NCBI RefSeq assembly: GCF_006494715.1
Contig: NZ_CP041151.1
Location: 1,736,001 to 1,800,000 of the forward strand
DNA from: Shewanella sp. SNU WT4
GTDB taxonomy: Bacteria > Pseudomonadota > Gammaproteobacteria > Enterobacterales > Shewanellaceae
Direction: 5' to 3'
DNA: 64,000 bases
A program made the position numbers and the translations under genes. Below are positions 54,514-64,000 of this stretch, piece by piece (position 1 is the stretch's first letter; each line of letters opens with the position of its first letter). Under the pieces are notes generated by a model. It was not told the DNA's origin, did not search any database, and worked only from the letters and a program-made list of their open reading frames with translations.

Positions 54514-55116
54514 TTAAACGTAGGCTGGGCCAAAACCAAAACTCCAAATAATCACGCTACCCGTCATTAACGCGACCAATAACACTAAGCCTGCGGTAAC
54601 TACTGAGCTTGCATAGATAAAGCCTTTCTCTTCTGGGATATGCATCATGATGGGCACACCGGTATATAAAAGGTATACCGAATACGTTAGCCCAACTAAC
54701 CCGACTAACATCATCACCCAGATGACAGGGTAAAGCGCGCCAAAGCCTACCATAAACAGCGGCGTTGCCGTATATACCGCAAGTTCAAAAGATTGAGTAT
54801 AAGTCGGCGTTGAATCGAAGGTTTTTGCCATCCAGAAGATGAGGTAAGCGAGGGCAAACACCCCACCAATTAAGCCAAAGTAGGTGGCTATTGACATGAA
54901 AATCGCACTTTCATTGGTAAGAAACAATTTGTCACCCACACCTAAGTCCCAACCTATATGGGCGTTGGCAAAGTATGAGCAAATAGCAGGTATTAACGCG
55001 ACTAAAAAGATGTGGCCTAAGCTGTCGGCAATCGATTCGTGGTTATCATCTATGTGATGCCACTCTTCCTTTGGATGTGTGTAGAGTCCTTTTATGTGAT
55101 CTAATATCATATGCAA
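54514..55116 (-). CDS. YIP1 family inner-membrane protein
   Basis: 200 residues with about five membrane helices (about 30-50, 72-95, 110-140, 145-160 and 168-192) after a short cytoplasmic N-terminus carrying HPKEEWHHID, a typical start of bacterial YIP1-domain proteins. The family has no established function in bacteria. The gene faces glnS and is divergent from miaE. A start two codons later (MILDHIKG) is equally possible. Confidence 0.82.
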   Translation of the reverse strand: MHMILDHIKGLYTHPKEEWHHIDDNHESIADSLGHIFLVALIPAICSYFANAHIGWDLGVGDKLFLTNESAIFMSIATYFGLIGGVFALAYLIFWMAKTFDSTPTYTQSFELAVYTATPLFMVGFGALYPVIWVMMLVGLVGLTYSVYLLYTGVPIMMHIPEEKGFIYASSVVTAGLVLLVALMTGSVIIWSFGFGPAYV

Positions 55117-55377
55117 ATGTCCTCATAGTGTCCCCAATAATCGCCGCACGACAGATAAAAGCGATGTCACTTATAGTCTATTTATCGTGCATCATCTTAA
55201 TAAGATCAAGATTTGGCTGTATTTCAATCAAGCTCGTCACATCCATTTAAGCCTAGTGGTCAGTTTAATGCGTGAGCAAATTACCGAGCGTCATGGTTAA
55301 CAAGTCCAGATTTAGCGCTAACCCAGTGCTTGCCTGTGGTAAAATAGCCAAAATTGCTATGAGTCTTTTTAGGTAAT

Positions 55378-56130
55378 ATGGATTTAATACTGGCACCGAT
55401 AACTAATTTTTTGCACTGCGAAACCCCTCAATCTTGGCTGGATGAGGCGCAAAAGCCTGAAAACTTAAAAGTGATTTTACTTGATCACTTAATTTGCGAA
55501 TTAAAGGCGGGTCAATCGGCCATGTTTCTTATTCGTAAATATGCCGTTGATAAAGAAAGTGGCGATGCTTTGCTTGCTTGGTTTAAGCCTTATGAAGATT
55601 TTGCATATCGCAAAATTGGTGATTGGCAAAGTCTTGGGCAAGTCAAAGGTGTGTCTAAAAGCATGTTGCCAAAATCTGGTACGGCTTATGGCCAAGATTT
55701 GATTGATAAGATGGTGCTACTGATCAAAGAAGAGCTGCATCATTTTTATCAAGTTCTTGAGATCATGGCTGAATACAATATTCCTTATGAAACCATTAGC
55801 TCAAGTCGTTATGCCAAAGGCCTGCTTAGCCATGTGATCACTCATGAACCGCATACCTTAATTGATAAGCTGATTTGCGGTGCTTATATTGAAGCGCGCT
55901 CGTGTGAGCGCTTTGCCAAATTAGCGCCATTGGTGGATAAGCGTTTGGGGGATTTTTATGTGTCGTTACTGCGCTCGGAAGCCCGTCATTATCAGGATTA
56001 TCTCGCATTAGCTGAGCAAATTGCAGGGCATGATATTAGCGATCGAGTGCGCTATTTTGGTGTGATGGAAGCTGATTTAATTTTATCTGCAGATAATGAT
56101 TTTAAGTTTCATAGCGGCGCGCCAGAATAG
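55378..56130 (+). CDS. miaE: tRNA-(ms2io6A)-hydroxylase MiaE
   Basis: 250 residues, a di-iron ferritin-like four-helix bundle. The iron ligands lie in LICELKAGQSAMFLIRKY, LIKEELHHFYQV (Glu and ExxH), CGAYIEARSCERFAKLAP and LLRSEARHYQDYLALA (ExxH), matching the Salmonella MiaE pattern. It hydroxylates ms2i6A37 to ms2io6A37 in tRNAs reading U-starting codons and needs O2. It is a single-gene unit with a terminator shared with lpxH. Confidence 0.93.
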   Translation: MDLILAPITNFLHCETPQSWLDEAQKPENLKVILLDHLICELKAGQSAMFLIRKYAVDKESGDALLAWFKPYEDFAYRKIGDWQSLGQVKGVSKSMLPKSGTAYGQDLIDKMVLLIKEELHHFYQVLEIMAEYNIPYETISSSRYAKGLLSHVITHEPHTLIDKLICGAYIEARSCERFAKLAPLVDKRLGDFYVSLLRSEARHYQDYLALAEQIAGHDISDRVRYFGVMEADLILSADNDFKFHSGAPE

Positions 56131-56180
56131 CTACTAGCTAAGTGAAACACTAAGCAAATGGGTAAGCAGTTAGATAAAAC

Positions 56181-56211
56181 AAAGAGCTCAGTTAACACGC
56201 TGAGCTTTTTA
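56181..56211. terminator. Bidirectional terminator between miaE and lpxH
   Basis: AAAGAGCTCAG / CTGAGCTTTTT with an 8-base loop between convergent genes. Confidence 0.8.
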
Positions 56212-56219
56212 ATGACAAT

Positions 56220-56936
56220 TCACTTTGAAAAAGGCAGTTGCTGCAAACTCACCTCATCAGGCGTAATTGTGAGTACGCTGCCTTGCTGATACCAATCCCC
56301 TACAACCATGCGCTGCTTATTGTGAGCCAGAGAATGAATATTCGGTCTATGGGTATGGCCGTGGATCATCCATTCACATTGATATTGCAATAATAAGGCA
56401 TCAACGCTTGCGGGTTCCACATCCATGATTTCCATGGTCTTATTGCGATTGCCACTTTTACTCTTAGCGCGAATATTGGCAGCTATGCTAAGGCGTTTGC
56501 GTTTAGGCAATTTGCCATACAACCATCGAAATACGCTGATATTGCGAAAGCGGCGAAAACGTTGGTAAGCGGCATCTAAGGTGCACAAGCTATCGCCATG
56601 CAAGAGTAAACAAGCTTTACCATAAATATTGGTAGCGTAATGCTCTGGCAATAATTGTAAGCCTGCACTTTTGGCAAACTGTTTGCCGAGCATAAAATCG
56701 CGATTGCCGTGGATATAGTAAATCGGGATACGCGTTGAAACTTGCAATAACTGCGCGGCCAGTTGCTTGGCAAAGGGTACGGCTAAGTCATCACCTACCC
56801 ACACCTCAAATAAGTCACCGATGATATATAAAGCATCTGTGTCATTGGGGAGTTGCTGCAAGAAGGTTTCAAAGGCTTGCGTGATATCAGGGCGATCAGC
56901 ACTTAAGTGCAGATCGCCAATAAAAAGAGTGCGCAT
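56220..56936 (-). CDS. lpxH: UDP-2,3-diacylglucosamine diphosphatase LpxH
   Basis: 238 residues of the calcineurin-like phosphoesterase fold, close to E. coli LpxH (240). Metal ligands appear in GDLHLS (Asp8, His10), [28 protein letters not shown] and HGHTHRP. It hydrolyses UDP-2,3-diacylglucosamine to lipid X and UMP in lipid A synthesis, on the cytoplasmic face of the inner membrane. It lies 9 bases downstream of ppiB on the same strand, so the two form an operon, as in other gammaproteobacteria. Confidence 0.96.
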   Translation of the reverse strand: MRTLFIGDLHLSADRPDITQAFETFLQQLPNDTDALYIIGDLFEVWVGDDLAVPFAKQLAAQLLQVSTRIPIYYIHGNRDFMLGKQFAKSAGLQLLPEHYATNIYGKACLLLHGDSLCTLDAAYQRFRRFRNISVFRWLYGKLPKRKRLSIAANIRAKSKSGNRNKTMEIMDVEPASVDALLLQYQCEWMIHGHTHRPNIHSLAHNKQRMVVGDWYQQGSVLTITPDEVSLQQLPFSK

Positions 56937-56945
56937 TAGCTCAAA

Positions 56946-57440
56946 TTATTCGCTAATGGTAACGCTTTCAATCACAACAGGCTCTAAAGGAACATCTTGA
57001 TGCATGCCCTTGTTGCCTGTGCTCACGCCTTTAATGGCGTTAACTACGTCCATGCCTTCAACTACTTCGGCAAACACACAGTAACCAAAACCTTGAGTAG
57101 TTTCTTTAGTGAAATCTAAGAAGGTGTTGTTATTGATGTTGATAAAGAATTGACCGGTAGCTGAATGCGGATCAGAAGTACGAGCCATAGCTAAGGTACC
57201 GATTTTATTCGATAAACCATTGTTGGCTTCGTTCTTAATGGTAGCGCGAGTGGCTTTTTGTTGCATAGCAGCATCAAAACCGCCGCCTTGGATCATAAAA
57301 CCATCAATCACGCGATGGAAAATGGTGCCATCGTAAAAGCCGTCTTTAGCATATTGGGCGAAGTTTTCTGCGGTGGCAGGGGCATTATCAAAATCTAACT
57401 GAATTTTAATATCGCCATGGTTGGTGTGTAATGTAATCAT
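56946..57440 (-). CDS. ppiB: Cytoplasmic peptidyl-prolyl isomerase B (cyclophilin)
   Basis: 164 residues, the length of E. coli PpiB. Cyclophilin motifs include [31 protein letters not shown], with the catalytic Arg in FHR, then [16 protein letters not shown] and [14 protein letters not shown]. No signal peptide, so cytoplasmic rather than the periplasmic PpiA. It catalyses proline cis-trans isomerisation during folding. First gene of the ppiB-lpxH operon, divergent from cysS. Confidence 0.96.
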   Translation of the reverse strand: MITLHTNHGDIKIQLDFDNAPATAENFAQYAKDGFYDGTIFHRVIDGFMIQGGGFDAAMQQKATRATIKNEANNGLSNKIGTLAMARTSDPHSATGQFFININNNTFLDFTKETTQGFGYCVFAEVVEGMDVVNAIKGVSTGNKGMHQDVPLEPVVIESVTISE

Positions 57441-57581
57441 TTTCGTAAGACTCTTGTATAAATGTGGGCGGATTCTAACTTATAAGACCCAGAGCTTAAA
57501 GGGCAGTGTTCAATCTTGTCTGACCCATGATAAACTCGAAGATAGATTTTTATTTTAATCATATCTTTAAAGAGAATGCCG

Positions 57582-58961
57582 ATGTTGCAAATATACAACA
57601 GTATTACCCGCCAAAAACAAGAGTTTGTACCCATAGTGCCAGGTAAAGTCGGCATGTATGTGTGCGGGGTAACCATTTATGATTTATGTCATATTGGCCA
57701 TGGGCGCACCTTTGTTTCATTCGATATGATAGTTCGCTATCTGCGCTACAAGGGTTATGAGGTTAATTTTCAACGAAATATTACTGACGTTGACGATAAA
57801 ATCATTAAGCGTGCTAACGAAAATAATGAGACCTGTGAGTCATTAACGGAACGCTTAATTGGCGACATGCACCAAGATTTTGATGCACTCAATATGATGC
57901 GCCCTGATTTTGAGCCACGTGCCACCTTGCACATTGCCGAAATCATTGACATGGTTGAGCGCTTAATCGAGCGTAAGCACGCTTACGTAGCTACCAACGG
58001 TGATGTGCTCTTTAGTGTACTGTCATTCCCTGAATACGGCCGTTTATCGGGTCAAGATTTAGATCAACTGCAAGCAGGCGCGCGCGTTGAAGTCGATGAG
58101 CATAAGCATAATCCGATGGATTTCGTGCTGTGGAAAATGTCTAAGCCGGGTGAACCTACGTGGGAATCACCATGGGGCCCTGGCCGCCCTGGTTGGCACA
58201 TTGAATGTTCAGCCATGAACAGCAAGCATTTAGGCCTGCATTTTGATATTCATGGCGGCGGCAGTGATTTACAGTTCCCGCATCATGAAAATGAAATTGC
58301 ACAGTCTTGCTGCGCCCATGACACACCTTATGTGAACTACTGGATGCACACTGGCATGGTGATGGTTGATAGAGAAAAGATGTCTAAATCATTAGACAAC
58401 TTCTTTACTATCCGCGATGTATTGTCTCACTATGACGCCCAAACCGTACGTTACTTCTTACTGTCTGGTCACTATCGCAGCCAGTTAAATTATTCAGAAG
58501 ATAATTTAAAGCAAGCTCGTGCGGCGTTAGAACGCTTATACACAGCATTAAATGACTTAGATTTAACTGTGACGGCAGCGCCTGCCACTGATTATGTCAG
58601 CCGCTTTACGGCTGCTATGGATGATGACTTCAACACCCCTGAAGCCTATTCAGTGCTGTTTGATATGGTGCGAGATATTAACCGCTTGAAGCTTGAAGAT
58701 ATCAACGCGGCTTCTGCCTTAGGGGTTGCCATGAAGCAACTCGCTGATGTACTTGGCATTATGAGCCAAGATGCCGATAGCTTCTTTAAAGGCGAAGGCA
58801 CAGATGATGAAGTGGCAGAAATTGAAGCCTTAATTGTTGAGCGTAATCGTGCTCGCACAGAAAAAGATTGGCCTGCAGCCGATGTTGCTCGCGATCGCCT
58901 CAATGCGTTAGGGGTTGTGCTTGAAGATGGTCCAAGCGGCACCACTTGGCGCAAGAAATAG
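57582..58961 (+). CDS. cysS: Cysteinyl-tRNA synthetase
   Basis: 459 residues from the ATG at 57582 ([15 protein letters not shown]), which aligns with the E. coli CysRS start and has AGAGAA at suitable distance; the ATG two codons earlier is less likely. Class I signature motifs are HIGH in [16 protein letters not shown] and KMSKS in [12 protein letters not shown]. Zinc ligands include Cys in [10 protein letters not shown], and Cys and His in GWHIECSAM and [11 protein letters not shown]. It charges tRNA-Cys. A single-gene unit with a strong terminator. Confidence 0.98.
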   Translation: MLQIYNSITRQKQEFVPIVPGKVGMYVCGVTIYDLCHIGHGRTFVSFDMIVRYLRYKGYEVNFQRNITDVDDKIIKRANENNETCESLTERLIGDMHQDFDALNMMRPDFEPRATLHIAEIIDMVERLIERKHAYVATNGDVLFSVLSFPEYGRLSGQDLDQLQAGARVEVDEHKHNPMDFVLWKMSKPGEPTWESPWGPGRPGWHIECSAMNSKHLGLHFDIHGGGSDLQFPHHENEIAQSCCAHDTPYVNYWMHTGMVMVDREKMSKSLDNFFTIRDVLSHYDAQTVRYFLLSGHYRSQLNYSEDNLKQARAALERLYTALNDLDLTVTAAPATDYVSRFTAAMDDDFNTPEAYSVLFDMVRDINRLKLEDINAASALGVAMKQLADVLGIMSQDADSFFKGEGTDDEVAEIEALIVERNRARTEKDWPAADVARDRLNALGVVLEDGPSGTTWRKK

Positions 58962-59013
58962 TTATCGCGCTTTGCGATAGCAGAGTGTCATACTTGATTC
59001 ATATTCGCTAATA

Positions 59014-59042
59014 AAAAACGCCAGCAATTGCTGGCGTTTTTG
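59014..59042 (+). terminator. Terminator after cysS
   Basis: AAAAACGCCAGC-AATT-GCTGGCGTTTTT; the A run before the stem means it could also act on the opposite strand, ending folD. Confidence 0.88.
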
Positions 59043-59124
59043 TTGTTGTATTCTTTATACCTTGATTTTCTACATCATGGCTGTTGAAGCTTAATCAGTG
59101 TTTAGCAGGTGTTTAAGCTGCGAA

Positions 59125-59994
59125 CTAGCAAGCATCCTGCTGGTCGTGATATTGCTCAGCGGCCAATAAGGTATTTTCTAATAGACTGGCAATCGTCATC
59201 GGGCCCACGCCGCCAGGTACAGGGGTAATAAATTGCGCGCGGGTAGCGGCCACATCAAAATCGACATCACCCACTAACTCACCTGAATCTAAACGGTTAA
59301 TACCCACGTCTATCACAATAGCGCCTGGCTTAATCCAATCGCCAGGAATAAAATGCGGTTTACCGACAGCAACCACGAGTAAGTCTGCTTGGCGAATTTT
59401 ACCTTCAAGATCTTTGGTAAAGCGATGACAAGTGGTGGTCGTGCAGCCTGCGAGTAATAATTCCAGCGTCATTGGCCGGCCAACTATGTTGGAGGCACCC
59501 ACTATGACAGCATCTAAACCATAGGTATCAATGCCGGTGGACTCAATCAAGGTCATAATGCCTTTAGGCGTGCAAGGGCGCAGCAGTGGAATGCGCTGGG
59601 CTAAACGGCCGATATTGTAGGGATGAAAACCATCGACATCTTTATCCGGCGCAATCCGTTCAATCACCTTGGCGTCACTAATGTGAGCGGGTAGGGGCAA
59701 TTGCACTAAAATGCCATCGACTTTAGGGTCGGCGTTGCACTCATCAATCAGAGTCAATAATGCCTGTTCTGAAGTATCAGCCGGTAAATCATAAGAATAA
59801 GAGGCAAAACCCACTTCCTCACAGGCTTTACGCTTACTGCCAACATACACTTGTGACGCGGGATCGGCACCGACTAAAATGACAGCCAGTCCGGGTGGAC
59901 GTTTACCTTGTGCTATTCTCTCGCTGACGGCATGGGCGAGACGGTGGCGAACGGCTTGTGAAATAACTTTCCCATCGATAATTTGGGCTGTCAT
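59125..59994 (-). CDS. folD: Methylenetetrahydrofolate dehydrogenase/cyclohydrolase FolD
   Basis: 289 residues, collinear with E. coli FolD (288). Active-site segments include [23 protein letters not shown], with Lys in the YxxxK pattern, [20 protein letters not shown] and the NADP-binding [13 protein letters not shown], plus the C-terminal [10 protein letters not shown]. It interconverts 5,10-methylene-, methenyl- and 10-formyl-tetrahydrofolate in the cytosol. A single-gene unit, divergent from the tRNA cluster. Confidence 0.97.
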   Translation of the reverse strand: MTAQIIDGKVISQAVRHRLAHAVSERIAQGKRPPGLAVILVGADPASQVYVGSKRKACEEVGFASYSYDLPADTSEQALLTLIDECNADPKVDGILVQLPLPAHISDAKVIERIAPDKDVDGFHPYNIGRLAQRIPLLRPCTPKGIMTLIESTGIDTYGLDAVIVGASNIVGRPMTLELLLAGCTTTTCHRFTKDLEGKIRQADLLVVAVGKPHFIPGDWIKPGAIVIDVGINRLDSGELVGDVDFDVAATRAQFITPVPGGVGPMTIASLLENTLLAAEQYHDQQDAC

Positions 59995-60182
59995 GGTGGT
60001 ACATGTCCTCGTAGCGTGACAGTGAAAAACACCGCCATTCTAGCAGTCTGTGTTTCTGGTGTCATAAAAGACTAATAAACGCTGTGTTTCGACTTTAAAT
60101 CAATGTATTGATGGGGAATGCTGTAAAAATACGCCAATTGATTTATATTTCAGCAAGCAGTGGTTGCGGGGTAAAAAAGGGG

Positions 60183-60211
60183 TTGACGCCATTCACCTGT
60201 ACCGCTAATAT
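60183..60211 (+). promoter_or_regulatory. Sigma-70 promoter of the tRNA operon
   Basis: TTGACG (-35) and TAATAT (-10) separated by 17 bases, followed by a GC-rich discriminator (GCGCTCC), as typical for stringently controlled stable-RNA promoters. It lies about 88 bases before tRNA-Pro. Confidence 0.75.
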
Positions 60212-60298
60212 GCGCTCCGTTCTCCGGCGGTAAGTGAGCCGCTAGCAAGTGTGATGGTTGAAAGAGTTAAGCTCTTTATCTTGTTAGATAAGAACATT

Positions 60299-60375
60299 CG
60301 GTGATTAGCGCAGCCCGGTAGCGCATCTGCTTTGGGAGCAGAGGGTCAGAGGTTCGAATCCTCTATCACCGACCA
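60299..60375 (+). tRNA. tRNA-Pro (UGG)
   Basis: 77 nt with encoded CCA. Acceptor arm CGGTGAT / ATCACCG, anticodon loop TTTGGGA with anticodon TGG, and T loop GGTTCGAATCC. First of three tandem tRNA genes. Confidence 0.97.
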
Positions 60376-60438
60376 TATTCGATTTAATGCTTAGCATTGA
60401 GTCAAACCGGTTAGGAAACAGTGTTTACTGTTAACCAT

Positions 60439-60515
60439 GCGCCCGTAGCTCAGTTGGATAGAGCATCCGCCTTCTAAGCGGATGGTCGCAGGTTCGAATC
60501 CTGCCGGGCGTACCA
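60439..60515 (+). tRNA. tRNA-Arg (UCU)
   Basis: 77 nt with encoded CCA. Acceptor arm GCGCCCG / CGGGCGT with a terminal wobble pair, anticodon loop CTTCTAA with anticodon TCT, T loop GGTTCGAATCC. It reads rare AGA/AGG codons. Confidence 0.96.
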
Positions 60516-60523
60516 AAATTATG

Positions 60524-60599
60524 GTGATTGTAGCTCAGTTGGTAGAGTCCCGGATTGTGATTCCGGTTGTCGTGGGTTCGAGCCCCATCAGTCACCCCA
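60524..60599 (+). tRNA. tRNA-His (GUG)
   Basis: 76 nt with encoded CCA. Acceptor arm GTGATTG / CAGTCAC with one wobble pair and C73; anticodon loop TTGTGAT with anticodon GTG. The extra 5' G (-1) opposite C73 is present upstream (G at 60523). Confidence 0.96.
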
Positions 60600-60610
60600 T
60601 TATAAAAATA

Positions 60611-60639
60611 AAAAAAGCGACCTCTGGTCGCTTTTTTTA
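60611..60639 (+). terminator. Terminator of the tRNA operon
   Basis: AAAAAAGCGACC-TCT-GGTCGCTTTTTT, directly after tRNA-His. Confidence 0.9.
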
Positions 60640-60843
60640 TGTCCGATTGCAGGAAATTGCCCCTCGACTCAACAAAAAACGCTGGCTATAATGTCGGGTC
60701 TTGATCAGTATCAACTCCGAGCGAGAAGTGCCACAAATCTAATACGATAGGCATTCAAGCGTAATTAAATCAAGCAACGAATACCTGAATAGTTGATGAC
60801 TCGACTATTACAAAGGACGTTAGACATATTTCGAGGTAATACA

Positions 60844-62148
60844 ATGCAAGTTTCTGTTGAAACAACTCAAGGCTTAGAGCGTCGCCTGACAATTAGTGTA
60901 CCAGCTGAACAAATCGAAAAGCTGGTTAATGATAACCTGCAACGTGAAGCCAAGCGTGCACGTATCCCAGGTTTCCGCCCAGGTAAAGTTCCTGCTAGCG
61001 TGATCAACAAGCGCTATGGCGCTGCGATTCGCCAGGAAGTGACTGGTGAAATCATGCAACGTAACTTCATCGAAGCTATCATTGCTGAGAAAATGAATCC
61101 AGCCGGTGCTCCAACTTTCGTACCAGGTCAATCTGATGCTGAAAAGTTTGAATTCGTAGCGACTTTTGAAGTTTACCCAGAAGTTACCCTGACTGGTTTA
61201 GATGCTATCGAAGTAGAAAAGCCTACTGCTGAAGTTACTGACGCTAACGTAGCGACTATGATCGAAACTCTGCGTAAGCAACACGCTACTTTCGACGCAG
61301 TTGAGCGCGCGGCTGCTGAAGGCGACAAAGCTATTATCGATTTCGTCGGTAGCATTGACGGTGAAGAATTTGACGGCGGCAAAGCTGAAGGCTTCGAGCT
61401 GGAATTAGGCAGCAACCGTATGATCCCAGGTTTTGAAACTGGTGTTATCGGTCATAAAGCCGGTGAGCAGTTTGATATCGAAGTGACCTTCCCAGAAGAT
61501 TACCACGCTGAAAACTTGAAGGGTAAAGTAGCGACTTTCGCTATTACCTTGAATGAAGTGCGTGCCGCATCTTTACCAGAAGTAACTGATGAGTTCGCAA
61601 CTCTGTTCGGCATTTCTGAAGGCGGCGTTGCTGCTTTAGAAACTGAGATCCGTAAGAACATGATTCGCGAATTAGAGCAAGCTCTGAAAGCTAACGTTAA
61701 GCAGCAAGTGATTGAAGGCTTATTAGCTAACAATGAACTGAGCCTGCCTAAAGCTATGATCGAAAGCGAAATCAACGTATTGCGTCAGCAAGCTATGCAA
61801 CGTTTTGGTGGCCAAGCCGCTAACATGCCTGAATTACCAGCTGACTTGTTCACTGAACAAGCTGAGCGTCGCGTTAAAGTAGGTCTGTTGTTAGGTGAAG
61901 TGATCAAGACTAACGAGCTGAAAGCTGATGAAACTCGTGTTGCAGCACTGATTGAATCTATGGCTTCTGCCTATGAAGATCCAAGTGAAGTAATCGCTTA
62001 TTACAACAACAACAAAGAGCTGATGCAGAATATGCGCAACGTTGCTTTAGAAGAGCAAGCGGTTGAAGCCTTACTGTCTGGCGCTAAAGTTGCTGAAAAA
62101 GCAGTTGAGTTCGAAGAATTTATGAACAAGGCTGGCGCTCGCGCGTAA
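60844..62148 (+). CDS. tig: Trigger factor
   Basis: 434 residues from the ATG at 60844, which has GAGGT 8 bases upstream and gives the normal start [15 protein letters not shown]; the 17-residue upstream extension is leader. The ribosome-binding loop GFRPGKVP (G-F-R-x-G-K-x-P) is intact, the PPIase domain spans about 150-245 ([27 protein letters not shown]), and helical arms make up the C-terminus. It binds L23 at the ribosome exit and chaperones nascent chains. First of the tig-clpP-clpX cluster. Confidence 0.98.
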   Translation: MQVSVETTQGLERRLTISVPAEQIEKLVNDNLQREAKRARIPGFRPGKVPASVINKRYGAAIRQEVTGEIMQRNFIEAIIAEKMNPAGAPTFVPGQSDAEKFEFVATFEVYPEVTLTGLDAIEVEKPTAEVTDANVATMIETLRKQHATFDAVERAAAEGDKAIIDFVGSIDGEEFDGGKAEGFELELGSNRMIPGFETGVIGHKAGEQFDIEVTFPEDYHAENLKGKVATFAITLNEVRAASLPEVTDEFATLFGISEGGVAALETEIRKNMIRELEQALKANVKQQVIEGLLANNELSLPKAMIESEINVLRQQAMQRFGGQAANMPELPADLFTEQAERRVKVGLLLGEVIKTNELKADETRVAALIESMASAYEDPSEVIAYYNNNKELMQNMRNVALEEQAVEALLSGAKVAEKAVEFEEFMNKAGARA

Positions 62149-62183
62149 GTGAAACTTGACTTATTTGGCACTTAGCCATTTAT

Positions 62184-62226
62184 AATGGTTCGTATGGGGC
62201 TCCTCATACGAGCCATTTTTTATTTT
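62184..62226 (+). terminator. Terminator between tig and clpP
   Basis: AATGGTTCGTATG / CATACGAGCCATT with an 8-base loop and one wobble pair, followed by a T run. Confidence 0.8.
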
Positions 62227-62239
62227 AGGGAAACTAATA

Positions 62240-62851
62240 ATGGTTAATACGTCGGGATCCGTACAAAATGCACTCGTACCTATGGTTGTTGAACAGACAG
62301 CTAAAGGTGAACGCTCGTATGACATTTATTCACGCTTACTTAAAGAGCGTGTGATTTTTCTGGTGGGTCAAGTTGAAGAACATATGGCCAATTTGATTGT
62401 GGCGCAGTTATTGTTCCTCGAATCTGAAAATCCAGATAAAGACATTCATTTGTATATCAACTCACCTGGCGGTAGTGTGACTGCGGGTATGGCGATTTAT
62501 GACACCATGCAATTCATTAAGCCAAACGTCAGTACTGTATGTATTGGCCAAGCGGCCAGCATGGGCGCATTTTTATTAGCGGGTGGTGCTCCAGGTAAGC
62601 GTCATTGTTTACCTAATTCACGAGTAATGATCCATCAGCCTCTGGGTGGTTTCCAAGGTCAAGCTTCTGATATCGCAATTCATGCTCAGGAAATTTTGGG
62701 CATCAAGAATAAGCTCAATCAAATGCTGGCGGATCACACTGGTCAATCGTTAGAAGTAATTGAACGTGACACGGATCGTGACAATTTCATGAGCGCAACT
62801 CAGGCAGTGGACTATGGTCTGGTTGATTCCGTGTTAACTAAACGTGGCTGA
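62240..62851 (+). CDS. clpP: ATP-dependent Clp protease proteolytic subunit
   Basis: 203 residues. The catalytic triad is visible: Ser107 in [12 protein letters not shown], His132 in VMIHQPLGG and an Asp in [12 protein letters not shown]. The N-terminus up to about VPMVVEQ is the usual propeptide region removed on maturation. It forms the tetradecameric barrel that degrades proteins unfolded by ClpX or ClpA. It is followed 82 bases later by clpX. Confidence 0.98.
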   Translation: MVNTSGSVQNALVPMVVEQTAKGERSYDIYSRLLKERVIFLVGQVEEHMANLIVAQLLFLESENPDKDIHLYINSPGGSVTAGMAIYDTMQFIKPNVSTVCIGQAASMGAFLLAGGAPGKRHCLPNSRVMIHQPLGGFQGQASDIAIHAQEILGIKNKLNQMLADHTGQSLEVIERDTDRDNFMSATQAVDYGLVDSVLTKRG

Positions 62852-62933
62852 TCTTTGCTGATTGCTGGGCTATGCTCAGAGATAAGCGATGAAAAATCTA
62901 GGCAGTAGAGCAAGCTGCAGATGAGGTAGTAGA

Positions 62934-64000
62934 ATGGGCGATAACAAGAGTAACGGTGACGGCGGCAAACTGCTGTATTGCTCTTTTTGTGGAAAGAGTC
63001 AGCATGAAGTACGCAAATTAATAGCTGGCCCTTCCGTCTATGTTTGCGATGAATGCGTTGAATTATGCAATGACATTATTCGTGAAGAAATTAAAGAGAT
63101 TTCTCCAAAACGCGGGCAAGAAAAATTACCGACTCCGCATGAATTACGTGCGCATTTAGATGATTACGTGATTGGCCAAGAAAAAGCCAAGAAAGTATTG
63201 TCGGTAGCCGTGTATAACCATTACAAGCGCTTAAAGAATGCCAGTCCAAAAGACGGCGTTGAACTAGGCAAGAGTAATATTCTGCTGTTAGGCCCAACCG
63301 GTAGCGGTAAGACCTTATTGGCAGAAACCTTAGCGCGTTTCTTGAATGTGCCATTCACTATGGCTGATGCCACCACGTTAACCGAAGCCGGTTATGTGGG
63401 TGAAGACGTTGAAAACATCATTCAGAAATTACTGCAAAAATGTGATTACGACGTCGAGAAAGCGCAGCGCGGTATCGTCTATATCGATGAAATTGATAAA
63501 ATCAGTCGAAAGTCTGACAACCCATCAATTACTCGCGACGTGTCTGGTGAAGGTGTGCAGCAAGCTTTACTTAAGCTGATTGAAGGAACTGTTGCTGCAG
63601 TACCACCACAAGGCGGCCGTAAGCACCCTCAGCAAGAGTTTTTGCAAGTAGATACCTCTAAGATCCTGTTTATCTGTGGCGGCGCTTTTGCTGGCCTAGA
63701 GAAGGTGATTGAGCAACGCTCGCACAAAGGTTCAGGCATAGGTTTTGGTGCTGAAGTTAAAGGTCAAAGCGATAAAGCCACAATTTCACAAACCTTAGCT
63801 CAGGTAGAACCTGAAGATTTAGTGAAGTTTGGCTTAATTCCAGAGTTTATTGGCCGTTTACCTGTGTTAGCCACTTTAGAAGAGCTGGATGAAGCTGCCT
63901 TAGTGCAGATTCTATCTGAGCCTAAAAACGCGCTGACAAAGCAGTATGCTGCGTTATTCGAGATGGAAAACGTTGAGCTTGAGTTCCGTGAAGATGCGCT
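62934..64000 (+). CDS. clpX: ClpX ATPase subunit, 3' end outside window
   Basis: 355 codons are visible from the ATG ([12 protein letters not shown]), and the frame is open to the right edge. The zinc-binding domain is [15 protein letters not shown]...CDECVELC (four Cys). The AAA+ domain follows with Walker A GPTGSGKT, Walker B IVYIDEID, the pore loop GYVGED and the sensor/arginine region starting at [10 protein letters not shown], which ends near the window edge. ClpX unfolds substrates and feeds them to ClpP. An AAA+-plus-zinc N-terminus distinguishes it from HslU. Confidence 0.98.
   Translation, partial: MGDNKSNGDGGKLLYCSFCGKSQHEVRKLIAGPSVYVCDECVELCNDIIREEIKEISPKRGQEKLPTPHELRAHLDDYVIGQEKAKKVLSVAVYNHYKRLKNASPKDGVELGKSNILLLGPTGSGKTLLAETLARFLNVPFTMADATTLTEAGYVGEDVENIIQKLLQKCDYDVEKAQRGIVYIDEIDKISRKSDNPSITRDVSGEGVQQALLKLIEGTVAAVPPQGGRKHPQQEFLQVDTSKILFICGGAFAGLEKVIEQRSHKGSGIGFGAEVKGQSDKATISQTLAQVEPEDLVKFGLIPEFIGRLPVLATLEELDEAALVQILSEPKNALTKQYAALFEMENVELEFREDA

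Overview
The window looks like a Shewanella chromosome (Gammaproteobacteria). The strongest evidence is a metal-reduction locus, omcA-mtrC-mtrA-mtrB, divergent from feoAB. It is followed by glnS, miaE, lpxH, ppiB, cysS, folD, three tRNAs, tig, clpP and clpX. From memory this gene order resembles S. oneidensis, except that no mtrD-mtrE-mtrF genes lie between omcA and feoA here. I cannot name the species.

Layout. 1-9 kb: 3' part of a secreted GH19 chitinase, a small excalibur-domain protein, a nucleoside transporter and a U32-family protein related to RlhA. 8.7-10.2 kb: a YehS/DUF1456 gene whose stop codon lies inside an attC site closely resembling the Vibrio cholerae VCR type, then a GNAT acetyltransferase in cassette position; no integron integrase is present. 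10.3-20.8 kb: housekeeping and accessory metabolism (J-like membrane protein, LysR regulator, NfsB-type nitroreductase, AcuI, phosphohexomutase, dCMP deaminase, seven-iron ferredoxin, a FAD dehydrogenase) and one truncated gene remnant. 20.9-28.5 kb: a chemoreceptor, a large secreted M66 (StcE/TagA-like) metalloprotease and an LtaS-like sulfatase-fold membrane enzyme. 28.6-29.9 kb: a complete IS110-family (IS1111-like) element with inverted-repeat ends and a long 3' noncoding tail. 30.3-34 kb: a GH17-GT2 fusion glucan enzyme and a TerC-family protein.

34.6-50 kb is respiratory. A Tat-exported flavoprotein and a Sec-exported tetraheme cytochrome form a split periplasmic flavocytochrome c, preceded by a CRP-like palindrome. 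A SpoIIAA-like gene with an in-frame stop codon, PanP, glycerate kinase and an unknown membrane protein follow. Then comes the extracellular electron-transfer operon: two decaheme surface lipoproteins (OmcA, MtrC), a periplasmic decaheme (MtrA) and its outer-membrane barrel sheath (MtrB). Together they move electrons from periplasm to cell surface. omcA and mtrC are separated by a terminator-like hairpin, and each carries the same upstream sequence module, a CRP-like half palindrome abutting a NarP-like 7-2-7 motif. feoAB, with a Fur-like box upstream, supplies iron, which suits a heme-rich metabolism.

50-64 kb is conserved core: translation (glnS, cysS, tRNAs), tRNA modification (miaE), lipid A synthesis (lpxH), folate (folD) and protein quality control (ppiB, tig, clpP, clpX; the last runs off the window). 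I see no CRISPR array, prophage or toxin-antitoxin pair. The best leads are the isolated VCR-like attC, the duplicated omcA/mtrC control module, the IS1111-like element with a candidate bridge RNA, and the altered active site of the split flavocytochrome.
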